A stretch of 64,000 nt of DNA from Bacteroidales bacterium (GTDB taxonomy: Bacteria; Bacteroidota; Bacteroidia; Bacteroidales; UBA932). A program made the position numbers and the translations under genes. The notes under the pieces were generated by a model. That model did no database searches, was not told where the DNA came from, and was given only the letters and a program-made list of their open reading frames with translations. The stretch covers positions 61,814 to 125,813 of the forward strand of contig JAFPWG010000002.1 in assembly GCA_017395045.1 (NCBI GenBank), written 5' to 3'. Of the stretch, positions 16,089-26,234 are shown piece by piece (position 1 is the stretch's first letter; each line of letters begins with the position of its first letter).

Positions 16089-18247
16089 CGAAGAAGAAGC
16101 AATATAGCGAGATCAAGGACACCTTCGAGAACCGGGACCGCATCCACATCGTGATGCTGGGCCTGACGATGCTGTTCATCGGTCTCTCCGTCGGCATCAT
16201 CCTCTGCATCGTCCGCATCCAGACCACTTACACCGTGGACTCGAAGGTAATCAACATCTTCCGTCCGCGCGAAGACAAATACGTGGAAGTGCCCAAGCGG
16301 GGCCGCATCCTGGCCGAGGACGGCCGCCCGCTGGCCATCACCACACCCCTGTACAACATCTACATGGACTGCACGGTCCGCAAGTCCGAATTCGAGGAAA
16401 TGGACCGGAAAGAGGAGCGCCGCCGCCAGAGACTGGCCGCCGACGGCAAGGAAGTTCCCGAGGCAAAGCATCCCGGCGCCCAGGCCGAAGCCGCCTGGCG
16501 GGAGAAAGCCCTCGCCCTGTCCAGGGAACTGACCCGGCTGTTCCCGGCCAAGAGCGCCGACCAGTACTATAAAGAGATTATCGCCGGACGCAACGAGGGG
16601 AAGAAGCACATGCTCATCCGCCGGAACGTGAGCCACGCTACCCTGAACATCCTCAATACCCTGCCGCTCTTCGACGAAGGGGCTTACCGGGGCGGTCTCA
16701 TCGCCGAGCAGCACGACGAACGCATCTACCCGTACGACACCCTCGCCCGCCGCGTCATCGGCTATGTGCGGGAGCAGGGCCGCATCGGCATCGAAGGCAC
16801 CTATGATTACGAACTCCACGGCGTGGAAGGACGTGAGTGGCGCCGCGTCACCGACGACAAGAAATACATCCGCGACTTCGACAGCACCGTCGTGAAGGCC
16901 GTGGACGGGAACGACGTCCGAACGACCCTGAACATCGACTTCCAGGACATCGCCGACCGGGCCCTCCGCCGCCAGATCTCCGACGACCCGCAGATCCGCG
17001 CCGGCATCGCCGTCGTGATGGAGGCGTCCACGGGCGCCATCCGCGCCATGGTAAACCTCTCCCGCGACACCATTCCGGGCTCCAAGCTCTGGGAGCGGGA
17101 CAACCTGGTCCTCAAGGAGGTGGGCGAACAGGGATCCGTGATGAAGACCGTCACCCTCCTCTCCCTGGTGGAAGACGGCCACGTCAAATCCCTCGAAGAG
17201 ACCATCCCCACCCATCACGGGGTGGTTCCGGGCTACAACCAGGACGTCCATATCCTGGACTATGAGCGCCTGACCGGCCGCAGCGAGATCACGGTGAAAC
17301 ACGGGTTCGAGATCTCGTCCAACTACGTCTTCACCTACCTGCCGGAGAAGTTTTACGGAGATAACCCGCAGGAATTCTTCGACCATATCTACGCCTACCG
17401 CCTGGGCGAGAAGTTCGACTTCGACCTGGACGGCCTGGGCACCCCCGTGGTGAACCGGCCCGGCACGCCGGGTTGGAGCCGCACCACCCTGGGCACGACC
17501 GCCTACGGCTACGGCATGTCCGTTACGCCCCTCCATGTGGTCACCTTCTACAACGCCATCGCCAACAAGGGCCGGATGATGAAGCCGTACCTGGTTGAAA
17601 GCGTCGAGAAAGACGGAAAGGTGGTCAAGCAGTATGGTCCGTCGGTGCTGAACAACATCTGCACCCGGGCTACCGCCGACACCGTGACCCGCGCCCTGAT
17701 GGCCGTCGTGGACGAAGGAACCGCCACCCGCCTGAAGACCGCCAAGCTCACGGTGGCCGGAAAGACCGGCACCGCGCAGGTGGTCTTGACGCCCAAGGAG
17801 CGGAAAGGCAGCGCCGATCCTTACCACGACACATCCGGCCGGAAGAAGAACCAGGGCACCTTCGTGGGCTTCTTCCCGGCGGAGGATCCGAAATACACCA
17901 TCCTGGTCACGGTCTATTCCTACCTCTCCGGGATGAGCTTCTACGGCGGCACCAAACCGGCCCTGGCCGTGCGTGAGATCGTAGACAACATCTACGCCAT
18001 CGACGACACCTGGTCCGACCGCATCGCTTCCACCGGCACCCTGCCCACCATGCAGGAGCGCACCGCCGTGGCGGAAAGCGGGAAAGCGCCGGACGTGAAG
18101 GGTTTCGGCCTGATGGACGCCCTGTATGCCGTGGAGAATGCGGGATTCAGGTGCACCTATGAAGGATCCGGCCATGTGACGGCCCAGTCCCCCGCCCCGG
18201 GGACCGCCCTCAAGAAGGGCGAAACCGTAAAACTTACGCTGAAATGA
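16085..18247 (+). CDS. ftsI: peptidoglycan D,D-transpeptidase FtsI (PBP3)
   Basis: 720 residues. N-terminal membrane anchor at about 20-42, a dimerisation/pedestal domain to about 280, then the transpeptidase domain with active-site S351 in GSVMK, SSN near residue 415, and K560-T-G. A C-terminal PASTA module (about 662-720) ends TVKLTLK. It crosslinks septal peptidoglycan with FtsW. Residues 100-150 form a charged insertion (KEERRRQRLAADGKEVPEAK). It overlaps both ftsL-like and murE by 4 bases. Confidence 0.95.
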   Translation: MTKKKQYSEIKDTFENRDRIHIVMLGLTMLFIGLSVGIILCIVRIQTTYTVDSKVINIFRPREDKYVEVPKRGRILAEDGRPLAITTPLYNIYMDCTVRKSEFEEMDRKEERRRQRLAADGKEVPEAKHPGAQAEAAWREKALALSRELTRLFPAKSADQYYKEIIAGRNEGKKHMLIRRNVSHATLNILNTLPLFDEGAYRGGLIAEQHDERIYPYDTLARRVIGYVREQGRIGIEGTYDYELHGVEGREWRRVTDDKKYIRDFDSTVVKAVDGNDVRTTLNIDFQDIADRALRRQISDDPQIRAGIAVVMEASTGAIRAMVNLSRDTIPGSKLWERDNLVLKEVGEQGSVMKTVTLLSLVEDGHVKSLEETIPTHHGVVPGYNQDVHILDYERLTGRSEITVKHGFEISSNYVFTYLPEKFYGDNPQEFFDHIYAYRLGEKFDFDLDGLGTPVVNRPGTPGWSRTTLGTTAYGYGMSVTPLHVVTFYNAIANKGRMMKPYLVESVEKDGKVVKQYGPSVLNNICTRATADTVTRALMAVVDEGTATRLKTAKLTVAGKTGTAQVVLTPKERKGSADPYHDTSGRKKNQGTFVGFFPAEDPKYTILVTVYSYLSGMSFYGGTKPALAVREIVDNIYAIDDTWSDRIASTGTLPTMQERTAVAESGKAPDVKGFGLMDALYAVENAGFRCTYEGSGHVTAQSPAPGTALKKGETVKLTLK

Positions 18248-19707
18248 AACTGAAAGACATCATAAGCAACATCGGCGCGGTGGAAACCCGCGGCAGCCTG
18301 GACGTGGAAATCACCGCCCTGACCGGCGACTCCCGCGAGGTCGTCCCCGGCGCTCTGTTCGTCGCCGTCAAGGGCTTTGCCTCCGACGGACATGCCTATA
18401 TCCCCTCCGCCATCGGGAAGGGAGCCGTGGCCATCGTCTGCGAAGAGATTCCCGGCCAGGCCGCGGATGAGGCCGGCGTTACCTTCGTGAAGGTATCCAA
18501 CAGCCGCCATGCGATTGCAATGGCCGCGGACGCGTTCTACGGGCATCCGTCCCGGAAGCTGACGCTCGTGGGCATCACCGGGACGAACGGGAAGACCACG
18601 ACCGTCACCCTGCTGTACCGCCTGTTCAAAGCGATGGGACACCCCTGCGGACTCCTGTCCACCATCGCCAACTACGTGGACGACAAGCGGTTGGAAACGG
18701 CCAACACCACCGCCGACCCCGTGACCATCAACCGCCTCCTCGCGGAAATGGTCGAGGCGGGGTGCAGCTACTGCTTCATGGAAGTCAGTTCCATCGGAGT
18801 GGAACAGGAGCGCGTGGCCGGTCTCCATTTCGCCGTCGGCATCTTCTCCAACCTCACCCACGACCATCTGGACTACCACAAGACCTTCGCCGAATACCTC
18901 CGCTGCAAGAAACTGTTCTTCGACAACCTGCCCAAGGAGGCCTTCGCCATCATTAACGTGGACGACAAGAACGGTCCCGTGATGGTCCAGAATACCGCGG
19001 CGAAGGTCGTCACCTATGCGTGCAAGCGCCCGGCCGACCACACCGCCCGCATCCTGGAGCAGAGCTTTGAGGGCATGCTTCTCAAGATAGACGGGAAAGA
19101 GGCCTGGAGCCGCCTCGTGGGCGGGCACAACGCCTACAACCTCCTCGCCATCTACACCACCGCCGTGTGCCTGGGCGCCCGCCAGGACGAGGTCCTCGTG
19201 GCCCTGTCCGCCCTGCAGTCCGCCCCCGGCAGGCTGGAGAACCTGCGCGGACCGCGGGACCTGTCGGTCATCATCGACTATGCGCACACGCCGGATGCCC
19301 TGGAGAACGTCCTCACCACCCTCCGCGACATCGCACCGGAGCGCCAGCTCATCTGCCTGTTCGGCTGCGGCGGCGACCGCGACAAGACCAAGCGCCCCGA
19401 AATGGCGCAGGTCGCGGCCCGGCTCGCCGACCGGCTCGTGGTCACCTCCGACAACTGCCGGACCGAGGACCCGGAAGCCATCCTCGCCGACATCAAGGCC
19501 GGACTGGACTGGGACGGCATCGCCAAGTCCCTGTTCATCACCGACCGCCGGGAAGCCATCCGTACGGCCATCCTCACCGCGCCCGAAGGAGCCACCATCC
19601 TGCTGGCCGGGAAGGGGCACGAGGACTACCAGATCATCGGACACGAAAAACTGCATTTTGACGAAAAGGAAATCGTACTGGAAACCTTCAAACTGATCCT
19701 GAAATGA
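18244..19707 (+). CDS. murE: UDP-MurNAc-tripeptide synthetase MurE
   Basis: 487 residues. The Mur-ligase ATP loop is GITGTNGKTTT (about 110-120). Middle and C-terminal domains carry HDHLDYHKT and DYAHTPDAL. The family motif that usually reads DNPR, linked to meso-diaminopimelate binding, is D403-N-C-R here, with cysteine for proline. MurE adds the third amino acid to UDP-MurNAc-Ala-Glu. Bacteroidales generally use meso-diaminopimelate, so that substrate is inferred. Overlaps ftsI and mraY by 4 bases. Confidence 0.95.
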   Translation: MKLKDIISNIGAVETRGSLDVEITALTGDSREVVPGALFVAVKGFASDGHAYIPSAIGKGAVAIVCEEIPGQAADEAGVTFVKVSNSRHAIAMAADAFYGHPSRKLTLVGITGTNGKTTTVTLLYRLFKAMGHPCGLLSTIANYVDDKRLETANTTADPVTINRLLAEMVEAGCSYCFMEVSSIGVEQERVAGLHFAVGIFSNLTHDHLDYHKTFAEYLRCKKLFFDNLPKEAFAIINVDDKNGPVMVQNTAAKVVTYACKRPADHTARILEQSFEGMLLKIDGKEAWSRLVGGHNAYNLLAIYTTAVCLGARQDEVLVALSALQSAPGRLENLRGPRDLSVIIDYAHTPDALENVLTTLRDIAPERQLICLFGCGGDRDKTKRPEMAQVAARLADRLVVTSDNCRTEDPEAILADIKAGLDWDGIAKSLFITDRREAIRTAILTAPEGATILLAGKGHEDYQIIGHEKLHFDEKEIVLETFKLILK

Positions 19708-21014
19708 TTTATCACCTGTTCCAATATCTCGAGAACGCGGGGGTCGACCTCCCCGGCATGGGACTGATGCATTACCTGTCGTTCCGGGCCATGATGGCCA
19801 CGGTCACCGCCGTGCTGTTCGCCCTCTTCGCCGGCAAGAGGATCATCCGCCTCCTGCAGCGCCACCAGATCGGCGAGACGGTGCGGGACCTGGGCCTCCA
19901 GGGCCAGATAGAGAAGAAGGGAACCCCCACGATGGGCGGAGTCATCATCATCCTGAGCATCCTCACCGGCGTCCTGCTGTTCTGCGACCTCACGAACATC
20001 TATGTCATCCTGCTGCTGGTGAGCACGTTATGGTGCGGCGCCCTGGGCTTTACCGACGACTACATCAAGGTTTTCAAGCACCGGAAGGAAGGGCTCTCCG
20101 AGAAGGCCAAGCTGCTGGGACAGATCGCGCTGGGCTTCATCGTGGGCCTCACCGTGTGGATGAGCCCGGACATCGTCGTCCGTGAAAAGGTCAGCGACCC
20201 GGCCATCGAAGTCATTTCCGGACGGGACGACCGCGACGTGAACACCGAGACCATCGTCACCTCCGGCCGTTACCAGGAAGAGGACGTGGTGAAGTCCACC
20301 AAGACCACCATCCCCTTCGTCAAGCGGCACGAGTTCGACTACCGCCTGCTCTCTCCGTTCAAGGGGGCGTGGGGCTGGTATGCGAAATGGGCCATCTATG
20401 TGCTCATGATCGTCGTCGTCATCACCGCCTGCTCGAACGGGACGAACCTAACCGACGGCCTGGACGGCCTGGCGGCCGGAACCTCCGCCATCGTGGGCGT
20501 GGTCCTGGGTATCCTGGCCTGGCTGGGCGGCAACCTCATCGACTCGAACTACCTCAATATCATGTATATGCCCGGTACCGGGGAAATCGCCATCTTCATG
20601 TCCGCCTTCGTGGGCGCGCTCATCGGCTTCCTCTGGTACAATTCCTACCCGGCACAGGTCTTCATGGGCGACACCGGGAGCCTTACCATCGGCGGAATCA
20701 TCGGCGTCTGCGCCGTGCTCCTCCGCAAGGAACTCCTCCTCCCCCTGCTGTGCGGCATCTTCTTCGTGGAGAGCCTGTCGGTCCTCCTCCAGCGGAGCTA
20801 TTTCAAGGTCACCAAGCGCAAGTACGGCGAAGGCCGCCGCATCTGGTCCATGACCCCGCTCCACCATCATTACCAGGACAAAAAGCAGGTCCCGGGACGG
20901 GTCCTCATCGCCAAGCCGGTGCCCCCGCACCACGAGGCGAAGATCACCGCCCGCTTCTGGATCGTCCAGATCCTCCTGGCCGTTTCTACGTTAGCATTGC
21001 TGAAGATCAGATAA
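19704..21014 (+). CDS. mraY: phospho-MurNAc-pentapeptide transferase MraY
   Basis: 436 residues, longer than the 360 of E. coli. It is a polytopic membrane enzyme that makes lipid I. Signatures include KGTPTMGG, GFTDDYIKV and NGTNLTDGLDGLA (catalytic aspartates). The extra length is a charged loop at about residues 153-213 (SDPAIEVISGRDDRDVNTE) between membrane segments, seen in Bacteroidota homologues as I recall. It overlaps murE by 4 bases; murD begins 4 bases later. Confidence 0.95.
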   Translation: MIYHLFQYLENAGVDLPGMGLMHYLSFRAMMATVTAVLFALFAGKRIIRLLQRHQIGETVRDLGLQGQIEKKGTPTMGGVIIILSILTGVLLFCDLTNIYVILLLVSTLWCGALGFTDDYIKVFKHRKEGLSEKAKLLGQIALGFIVGLTVWMSPDIVVREKVSDPAIEVISGRDDRDVNTETIVTSGRYQEEDVVKSTKTTIPFVKRHEFDYRLLSPFKGAWGWYAKWAIYVLMIVVVITACSNGTNLTDGLDGLAAGTSAIVGVVLGILAWLGGNLIDSNYLNIMYMPGTGEIAIFMSAFVGALIGFLWYNSYPAQVFMGDTGSLTIGGIIGVCAVLLRKELLLPLLCGIFFVESLSVLLQRSYFKVTKRKYGEGRRIWSMTPLHHHYQDKKQVPGRVLIAKPVPPHHEAKITARFWIVQILLAVSTLALLKIR

Positions 21015-21018
21015 AGAT

Positions 21019-22359
21019 ATGTCAAGAATCGTCGTACTGGGCGGCGCCGAGAGCGGAGTGGGTGCAGCCGTCCTTGCCAAAGTGAAAGGGCACGAAGTCT
21101 TCCTGTCCGACAAGGGGAAGATCGCCGACAAGTATATCGCCACCCTCAAGGAGTGGGACATCCCCTACGAAGAGGGAAAGCATACCGAGGAACTCATCCT
21201 GAGCGCCGACGAGGTGGTCAAGTCCCCCGGCATCCCGGGCACCGTGCCGATGGTGCAGAAACTCCGTGCGCAGGGAACGCACATCGTATCCGAAATCGAG
21301 TTCGCGAGCCGTTACGACTCCGCGAAGAAGATTTGCGTCACGGGTTCCAACGGAAAGACCACGACCACGTCGCTGATCTACTACCTCCTGCAGAACGCCG
21401 GCCTGAACGTGGGCCTGGGCGGCAACATCGGCAAGTCCTACGCCTACCAGGTCGCGACCGAGCACTTTGATTATTACGTGCTCGAAATCAGCAGCTTCCA
21501 GCTGGACGACGTGTACGACTTCAAGCCGGACATCGCCATCATCACCAACATCACCCCGGACCATCTGGACCGCTACGACCACAAGATGGAGAACTACGTG
21601 GCCGCGAAGTTCAACATCACGAAGAACCTCACCCGCGACGACTGCTTCATCTTCGACAGCGACGACGACATCACCATCGGACACCTGGACAACATCATCC
21701 TGCGCTGCAAGATGCTGCCCTTCACCCAGGAGAAGGAAGTGGAGCAGGGAGCTTTCCTGCGGGACGACAAGATCGTCCTCCGCTACGAAGACGAGGAGAC
21801 CAACCTGTACCTCCAGGAGCTCGCCCTGGGCGGAAAGCACAACATCTACAACTCGATGGCCGCCGCCCTGGCCGCCAAGGCCACCGGCATCGACAATGCG
21901 GTAATCCGCGACTCCCTTGCCACCTTCCAGCCCATCGAGCACCGCCTGGAGCCTGTCCTGTCCATCAAGGACGTCCTCTATATCAATGATTCCAAGGCCA
22001 CCAACATCGACTCGGCCTGGTACGCCCTGGAATGCCAGAAGCGTCCGGTCGTGTGGATCGTGGGCGGCACCGACAAGGGAAACGACTATTCCATCCTGAA
22101 CGACCTCGTGCGCGAGAAAGTGAAGGCCATCGTGTGCCTGGGAGTGGACAACCGGAAGATCCATGCCGCCTTCGAGGACATGGTGGGATCCGCAAACATC
22201 ACGGACGCCCTCTCCGCGGAGGAGGCGGTCCGCAAGGCGGCGAAGTTCGCGGCCGAGGGGGACGTCGTCCTTCTCTCCCCGTGCTGCGCAAGCTTCGACC
22301 TGTTCAAGAATTATGAAGACCGCGGCGCGCAGTTCAAGGCCGCCGTACGCAACCTGTAG
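21019..22359 (+). CDS. murD: UDP-MurNAc-alanine-D-glutamate ligase MurD
   Basis: 446 residues. N-terminal Rossmann start VVLGGAESGVG, ATP loop VTGSNGKTTTTS (about 110-121), NITPDHLDRY in the middle domain, and NDSKATNIDSA in the C-terminal ligase domain. It adds D-glutamate to UDP-MurNAc-L-Ala. It is in the dcw operon, 4 bases after mraY and 2 before ftsW. Confidence 0.97.
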   Translation: MSRIVVLGGAESGVGAAVLAKVKGHEVFLSDKGKIADKYIATLKEWDIPYEEGKHTEELILSADEVVKSPGIPGTVPMVQKLRAQGTHIVSEIEFASRYDSAKKICVTGSNGKTTTTSLIYYLLQNAGLNVGLGGNIGKSYAYQVATEHFDYYVLEISSFQLDDVYDFKPDIAIITNITPDHLDRYDHKMENYVAAKFNITKNLTRDDCFIFDSDDDITIGHLDNIILRCKMLPFTQEKEVEQGAFLRDDKIVLRYEDEETNLYLQELALGGKHNIYNSMAAALAAKATGIDNAVIRDSLATFQPIEHRLEPVLSIKDVLYINDSKATNIDSAWYALECQKRPVVWIVGGTDKGNDYSILNDLVREKVKAIVCLGVDNRKIHAAFEDMVGSANITDALSAEEAVRKAAKFAAEGDVVLLSPCCASFDLFKNYEDRGAQFKAAVRNL

Positions 22360-22361
22360 GA

Positions 22362-23774
22362 ATGTCCAAGGAAAAGGGAAATACCAAGCGCCGGAACATC
22401 TGGAACTGGATGGAAGGCTTCAAGGGGGACAAGGTGATCCTGATCATCGCCCTCCTGCTGATGCTCATCTCCGTCATTTCCGTGTTCTCCTCCACGCCTC
22501 TCCTCGCCATCGAGAAGGGCATCGACCGCATCGACATCATGACGTCGCAGCTGAAGGTGGTCGGGATCGGCGTGCTGGTGATCCTCCTTCTGTACATCTT
22601 CGGAAAGAGCCGGGCCTACCGATTCTTCGGCAAGTACTGTTTCGCCCTTTCCCTCGCGATGCTCATCATCCTGGTGTTCAACCTGAACCTCGGCATCATC
22701 CAGGCCGGTGAGATCAACGGAGCCCGCCGCATCATCAAGGTGTTCGGCAAGCAGCTCCACGTCTACGAGTTCGTGAAGGTGTTCATGGTGCTGTATCTCG
22801 CCTGGGCGCTGGACGCCTACAAACGGGGCGAACTCAAGATCGGGAAATGGCTTTCCGCCCGGTTCCCGAAATGGCGCTTCCCCGGAACGCCCCTCGGAGA
22901 GAAGGTCCTTTACATCTACCTGCCCGTCGCCCTCACGCTGGGACTCGTGATGATGGGATCCAATTCGTCGGCCCTGTTCATGGCCGCCGTCCTCATCCTC
23001 GTCATCCTGATCGGCGGGGTCAACTACAAGGATATCGGCAGCCTCGCCCTCGTGCTCGCCGTCATCGGACTCGCCCTGTTCGGCGCCCACAAGGCGGGCA
23101 TCCTGAAGGGTTCCCGCATCGACACGGCCATCAGCCGCATCACCAACGACGACGACGCCACGATGAAGGTCCTGCTGGAGTCCCGCATCGGTTCCCCCGA
23201 ATACGAGGCCGCCCGCGACGAGCTGCGGCAGCCCGTGGGCGCCCAGCTCGCCATCAAGGAAGGCGGTCTCTTCGGCAAGGGTATCGGGAACAGCACCCAG
23301 AAATATACCGTGCCCGTCATCTTCGGAGACTATATGTTCAGCTTCATCATCGAAGAGACCGGCATCGTCGGGGCCATCTTCATCATCCTGCTGTACTTCA
23401 GCCTGCTGGCCCGGGGAACGACGGTCGCAAAGGACTGCGACGACTACTTCGACAAGATCGTCGTGGCGGGCCTCACCATCCTGGTAACCGGCCAGGCCTT
23501 CATGCACATGATGGTCAACGTCCATTTCCCCTACGTCCCCCAGACGGGACAGACCCTGCCGCTGGTAAGCCACGGAACGACTTCGTTCGTGGTGTTCAGC
23601 GCCGTGTTCGGCATGCTGCTGTCCATCAGCCGGCAGACCTACCTGAAGATGAAGCGGCGCGAGGCGACGGCCGTTCCGATCATCGAGCACCGCGACGAGA
23701 TCCAGACCCGCCTCGACGACCTGGACGCCCTGGAAACCGAAAACCTGCAAGACCCAGAAGAATATGGAGTATAA
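22362..23774 (+). CDS. ftsW: SEDS-family peptidoglycan glycosyltransferase FtsW
   Basis: 470 residues, polytopic. The N-terminal 20 residues are basic and cytoplasmic. Family landmarks include the INGARRII loop after TM4, the large periplasmic loop near residues 255-310 (QLAIKEGGLFGKGIGNS), FSFIIEETG and the LPLVSHGTTS stretch before the last membrane segments. It polymerises septal glycan from lipid II with FtsI. The last 50 residues are a cytoplasmic tail. It overlaps murG by 11 bases. Confidence 0.94.
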   Translation: MSKEKGNTKRRNIWNWMEGFKGDKVILIIALLLMLISVISVFSSTPLLAIEKGIDRIDIMTSQLKVVGIGVLVILLLYIFGKSRAYRFFGKYCFALSLAMLIILVFNLNLGIIQAGEINGARRIIKVFGKQLHVYEFVKVFMVLYLAWALDAYKRGELKIGKWLSARFPKWRFPGTPLGEKVLYIYLPVALTLGLVMMGSNSSALFMAAVLILVILIGGVNYKDIGSLALVLAVIGLALFGAHKAGILKGSRIDTAISRITNDDDATMKVLLESRIGSPEYEAARDELRQPVGAQLAIKEGGLFGKGIGNSTQKYTVPVIFGDYMFSFIIEETGIVGAIFIILLYFSLLARGTTVAKDCDDYFDKIVVAGLTILVTGQAFMHMMVNVHFPYVPQTGQTLPLVSHGTTSFVVFSAVFGMLLSISRQTYLKMKRREATAVPIIEHRDEIQTRLDDLDALETENLQDPEEYGV

Positions 23775-24891
23775 ACCCATCAGAGCCATCATCAGCGGCG
23801 GCGGTACGGGCGGGCACATCTTCCCGGCCATTTCCATCGCGAACAAGCTCAAGGAACTGAATCCCGACACCGAAATCCTCTTCGTCGGCGCGACCGGCAA
23901 GATGGAGATGGAGAAAGTTCCCGCGGCCAGCTACGAAATCGTCGGCCTCCCAATCGTAGGCATGCAACGCCAGCTGAACCTGAAGAACATCGTCAACGAC
24001 CTCCAGGTTCCGTACCGGATCGTCAAGAGCGTGTCGATGGCCCGCAAGCTCATCCGAAAGTTCAAGCCGGACGTTGCCATCGGCGTGGGCGGTTACGCCA
24101 GCGCTCCCCTGCTCTGGGCGGCGACGGGGATGAAGGTCCCCGCCCTCATCCAGGAGCAGAACAGTTTCGCAGGTATGACAAACAAGATCCTCGGGAAGCG
24201 CGTGCAGTGCATCTGCGTCGCCTACGAAGGGATGGAGCGCTTCTTCCCGGCCGACCGGATCGTGATGAGCGGCAACCCCATCCGCAAGGAGGTCTCCACC
24301 CCGCCGACCGCCGAAATGCGGGACGAGGCGATCAGGTTCTACGGTCTGGACCCGGAGAAAAAGCACATCTTCATCGTAGGCGGAAGCCTGGGCAGCGGCA
24401 CGCTGAACCGTTCCGTCAAGAAATGGATCGAAGACGGCTGTCCCGGCGGAGAAGGGGCCGAAGTCATCTGGCAGTGCGGGAAATACTATAAGAAGGGAGT
24501 CGATGAATTCATGGCCGCACACCCGGTCGAAGGGATCCGGCACTACGACTTCATCGCCCGGATGGACCTCGCCTACGCGGCGGCCGACGTCGTGGTCACC
24601 CGCAGCGGCGCCAGCACCGTTTCGGAGCTGTGCGCCATGCACAAGGCGGCCATCTTCGTCCCGTCCCCGAATGTGGCGGAAGACCACCAGACCCACAACG
24701 CGATGGCCCTTGTCCGGAAGAACGCCGCCCTCATCGTGAAGGATGCGGACGCGCCGGACAAGCTGATGGGCACGGCCCTGGAACTGATCCACGACCAGGG
24801 ACTCATCGCCACCCTGGAGGAAAACGCAGGTAAAATGGCGCTCACGGATGCGGCGCAGGTCATCTGTGACCAAGTGTACAAACTGATATGA
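23764..24891 (+). CDS. murG: UDP-GlcNAc:lipid I N-acetylglucosaminyltransferase MurG
   Basis: 375 residues of the GT28 family. The glycine-rich loop ISGGGTGGHIFPA (about 11-23) contains the catalytic His, GVGGYASAP is the second G-loop, and the UDP-GlcNAc site is GGSLGSGTLN followed by TRSGASTVSE. It converts lipid I to lipid II at the inner membrane. It overlaps ftsW by 11 bases and murC by 4. Confidence 0.96.
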   Translation: MEYKPIRAIISGGGTGGHIFPAISIANKLKELNPDTEILFVGATGKMEMEKVPAASYEIVGLPIVGMQRQLNLKNIVNDLQVPYRIVKSVSMARKLIRKFKPDVAIGVGGYASAPLLWAATGMKVPALIQEQNSFAGMTNKILGKRVQCICVAYEGMERFFPADRIVMSGNPIRKEVSTPPTAEMRDEAIRFYGLDPEKKHIFIVGGSLGSGTLNRSVKKWIEDGCPGGEGAEVIWQCGKYYKKGVDEFMAAHPVEGIRHYDFIARMDLAYAAADVVVTRSGASTVSELCAMHKAAIFVPSPNVAEDHQTHNAMALVRKNAALIVKDADAPDKLMGTALELIHDQGLIATLEENAGKMALTDAAQVICDQVYKLI

Positions 24892-26234
24892 AGAACGTCT
24901 ATTTCATCGGCATCGGCGGCATCGGAATGAGCGCCCTCGCCCGGTACTTCAAGTTCCGGGGCCTCGAAGTGTCCGGTTACGACAAGACCCCGTCCGACCT
25001 GACGGCGGCCCTCGTCGCCGAAGGGATCGGCGTCCACTACGAAGACCGCCCCGACCTGGTGCCGGCCTCCGTGGAGGACACCCTCGTGATCTATACCCCC
25101 GCCATCCACGAGCTGGGCGAACTGGACTTTGTCCGGGAAAGGGGGTACCGGGTGATCAAACGGTCCCTCGCCCTGGGTGAGGTGGCCCGCGGACAGCACT
25201 GCCTGGCCGTTGCGGGCACGCACGGCAAGACCACCACGTCCACCCTCACCGCCCACATCTTCACCGAAAGCGGAGAAGGCTGCTCGGCCTTCCTCGGCGG
25301 GATTTCCCGCAACTACGGCACCAACATGCTGATGAGCCACACGCCGGTCGTGGTGGCGGAGGCCGACGAGTTCGACCGCTCCTTCCTCCAGCTCTTCCCG
25401 GAGATTGCGGTCATCACCGCCATCGACGCCGACCACCTGGACATCTACGGCGACTATGCCCATGTCGTCGAGGCCTTCAAGGCCTTCGCCGCACAGGTAA
25501 GCGGCACCCTGATTTGCAAATATGGCATTCCCATACATCCGGCAGATTCCCCGGCCCGGATTCTAACCTACCACCCAATAGCACCGGAGGCTGATTTCCA
25601 CGCAGAAAACGTCCATTGCGACGACTGCGGCCATTTCATCTATGACCTCCACCACCCGAACGGCGTCATCCGTGAGGTTCACGTCGGCACACCGGGCCGG
25701 GTAAATGCCGAGAACAGCATCGCCGCGGCGGCCATCGCCCTGACCTACGGGCTGCCCGCCGAGGCGGTGAAACAGGCCATCGGCACCTTCCAGGGCGTCA
25801 AGCGGCGCCTGGAGATGCATCTGAACACCCCGAAGCTTTCCTACGTGGACGACTACGCCCACCATCCGGCGGAGCTGGAGGCGGCCATCGCCTCGCTGCG
25901 GGACATCTTCCCCGGCCGGAAGATCACGGCGATCTTCCAGCCCCACCTGTACACCCGCACGCGGGACTTCGCCCCCGAGTTCGCGAAGGCCCTGAGCGGG
26001 GTGGACAAACTCATCCTGCTGGACATCTATCCCGCCCGGGAGGAACCCATCCCGGGCGTCACCTCCGACATTATCTTCAAAGACGTCACCGCGCCCGAGA
26101 AAGTACTGATGAAGAAGGAGGAACTGATGGAATATCTGAATCAGGAACCTGTCGACGTGCTCGTTACCTTCGGAGCAGGAAACATCGACCGTTTCATCGA
26201 ACCCATCACCCACATGCTCTCCGCCCGTACATGA
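24888..26234 (+). CDS. murC: UDP-MurNAc-L-alanine ligase MurC
   Basis: 448 residues. It starts with the MurC-type GIGGIGMSALA loop (residues 8-18). The ATP loop is AGTHGKTTTSTL (about 106-117), DADHLDIYG lies in the middle domain and DDYAHHPAEL in the C-terminal domain. It adds the first alanine to UDP-MurNAc. It overlaps murG and ftsQ by 4 bases each. Confidence 0.97.
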   Translation: MKNVYFIGIGGIGMSALARYFKFRGLEVSGYDKTPSDLTAALVAEGIGVHYEDRPDLVPASVEDTLVIYTPAIHELGELDFVRERGYRVIKRSLALGEVARGQHCLAVAGTHGKTTTSTLTAHIFTESGEGCSAFLGGISRNYGTNMLMSHTPVVVAEADEFDRSFLQLFPEIAVITAIDADHLDIYGDYAHVVEAFKAFAAQVSGTLICKYGIPIHPADSPARILTYHPIAPEADFHAENVHCDDCGHFIYDLHHPNGVIREVHVGTPGRVNAENSIAAAAIALTYGLPAEAVKQAIGTFQGVKRRLEMHLNTPKLSYVDDYAHHPAELEAAIASLRDIFPGRKITAIFQPHLYTRTRDFAPEFAKALSGVDKLILLDIYPAREEPIPGVTSDIIFKDVTAPEKVLMKKEELMEYLNQEPVDVLVTFGAGNIDRFIEPITHMLSART

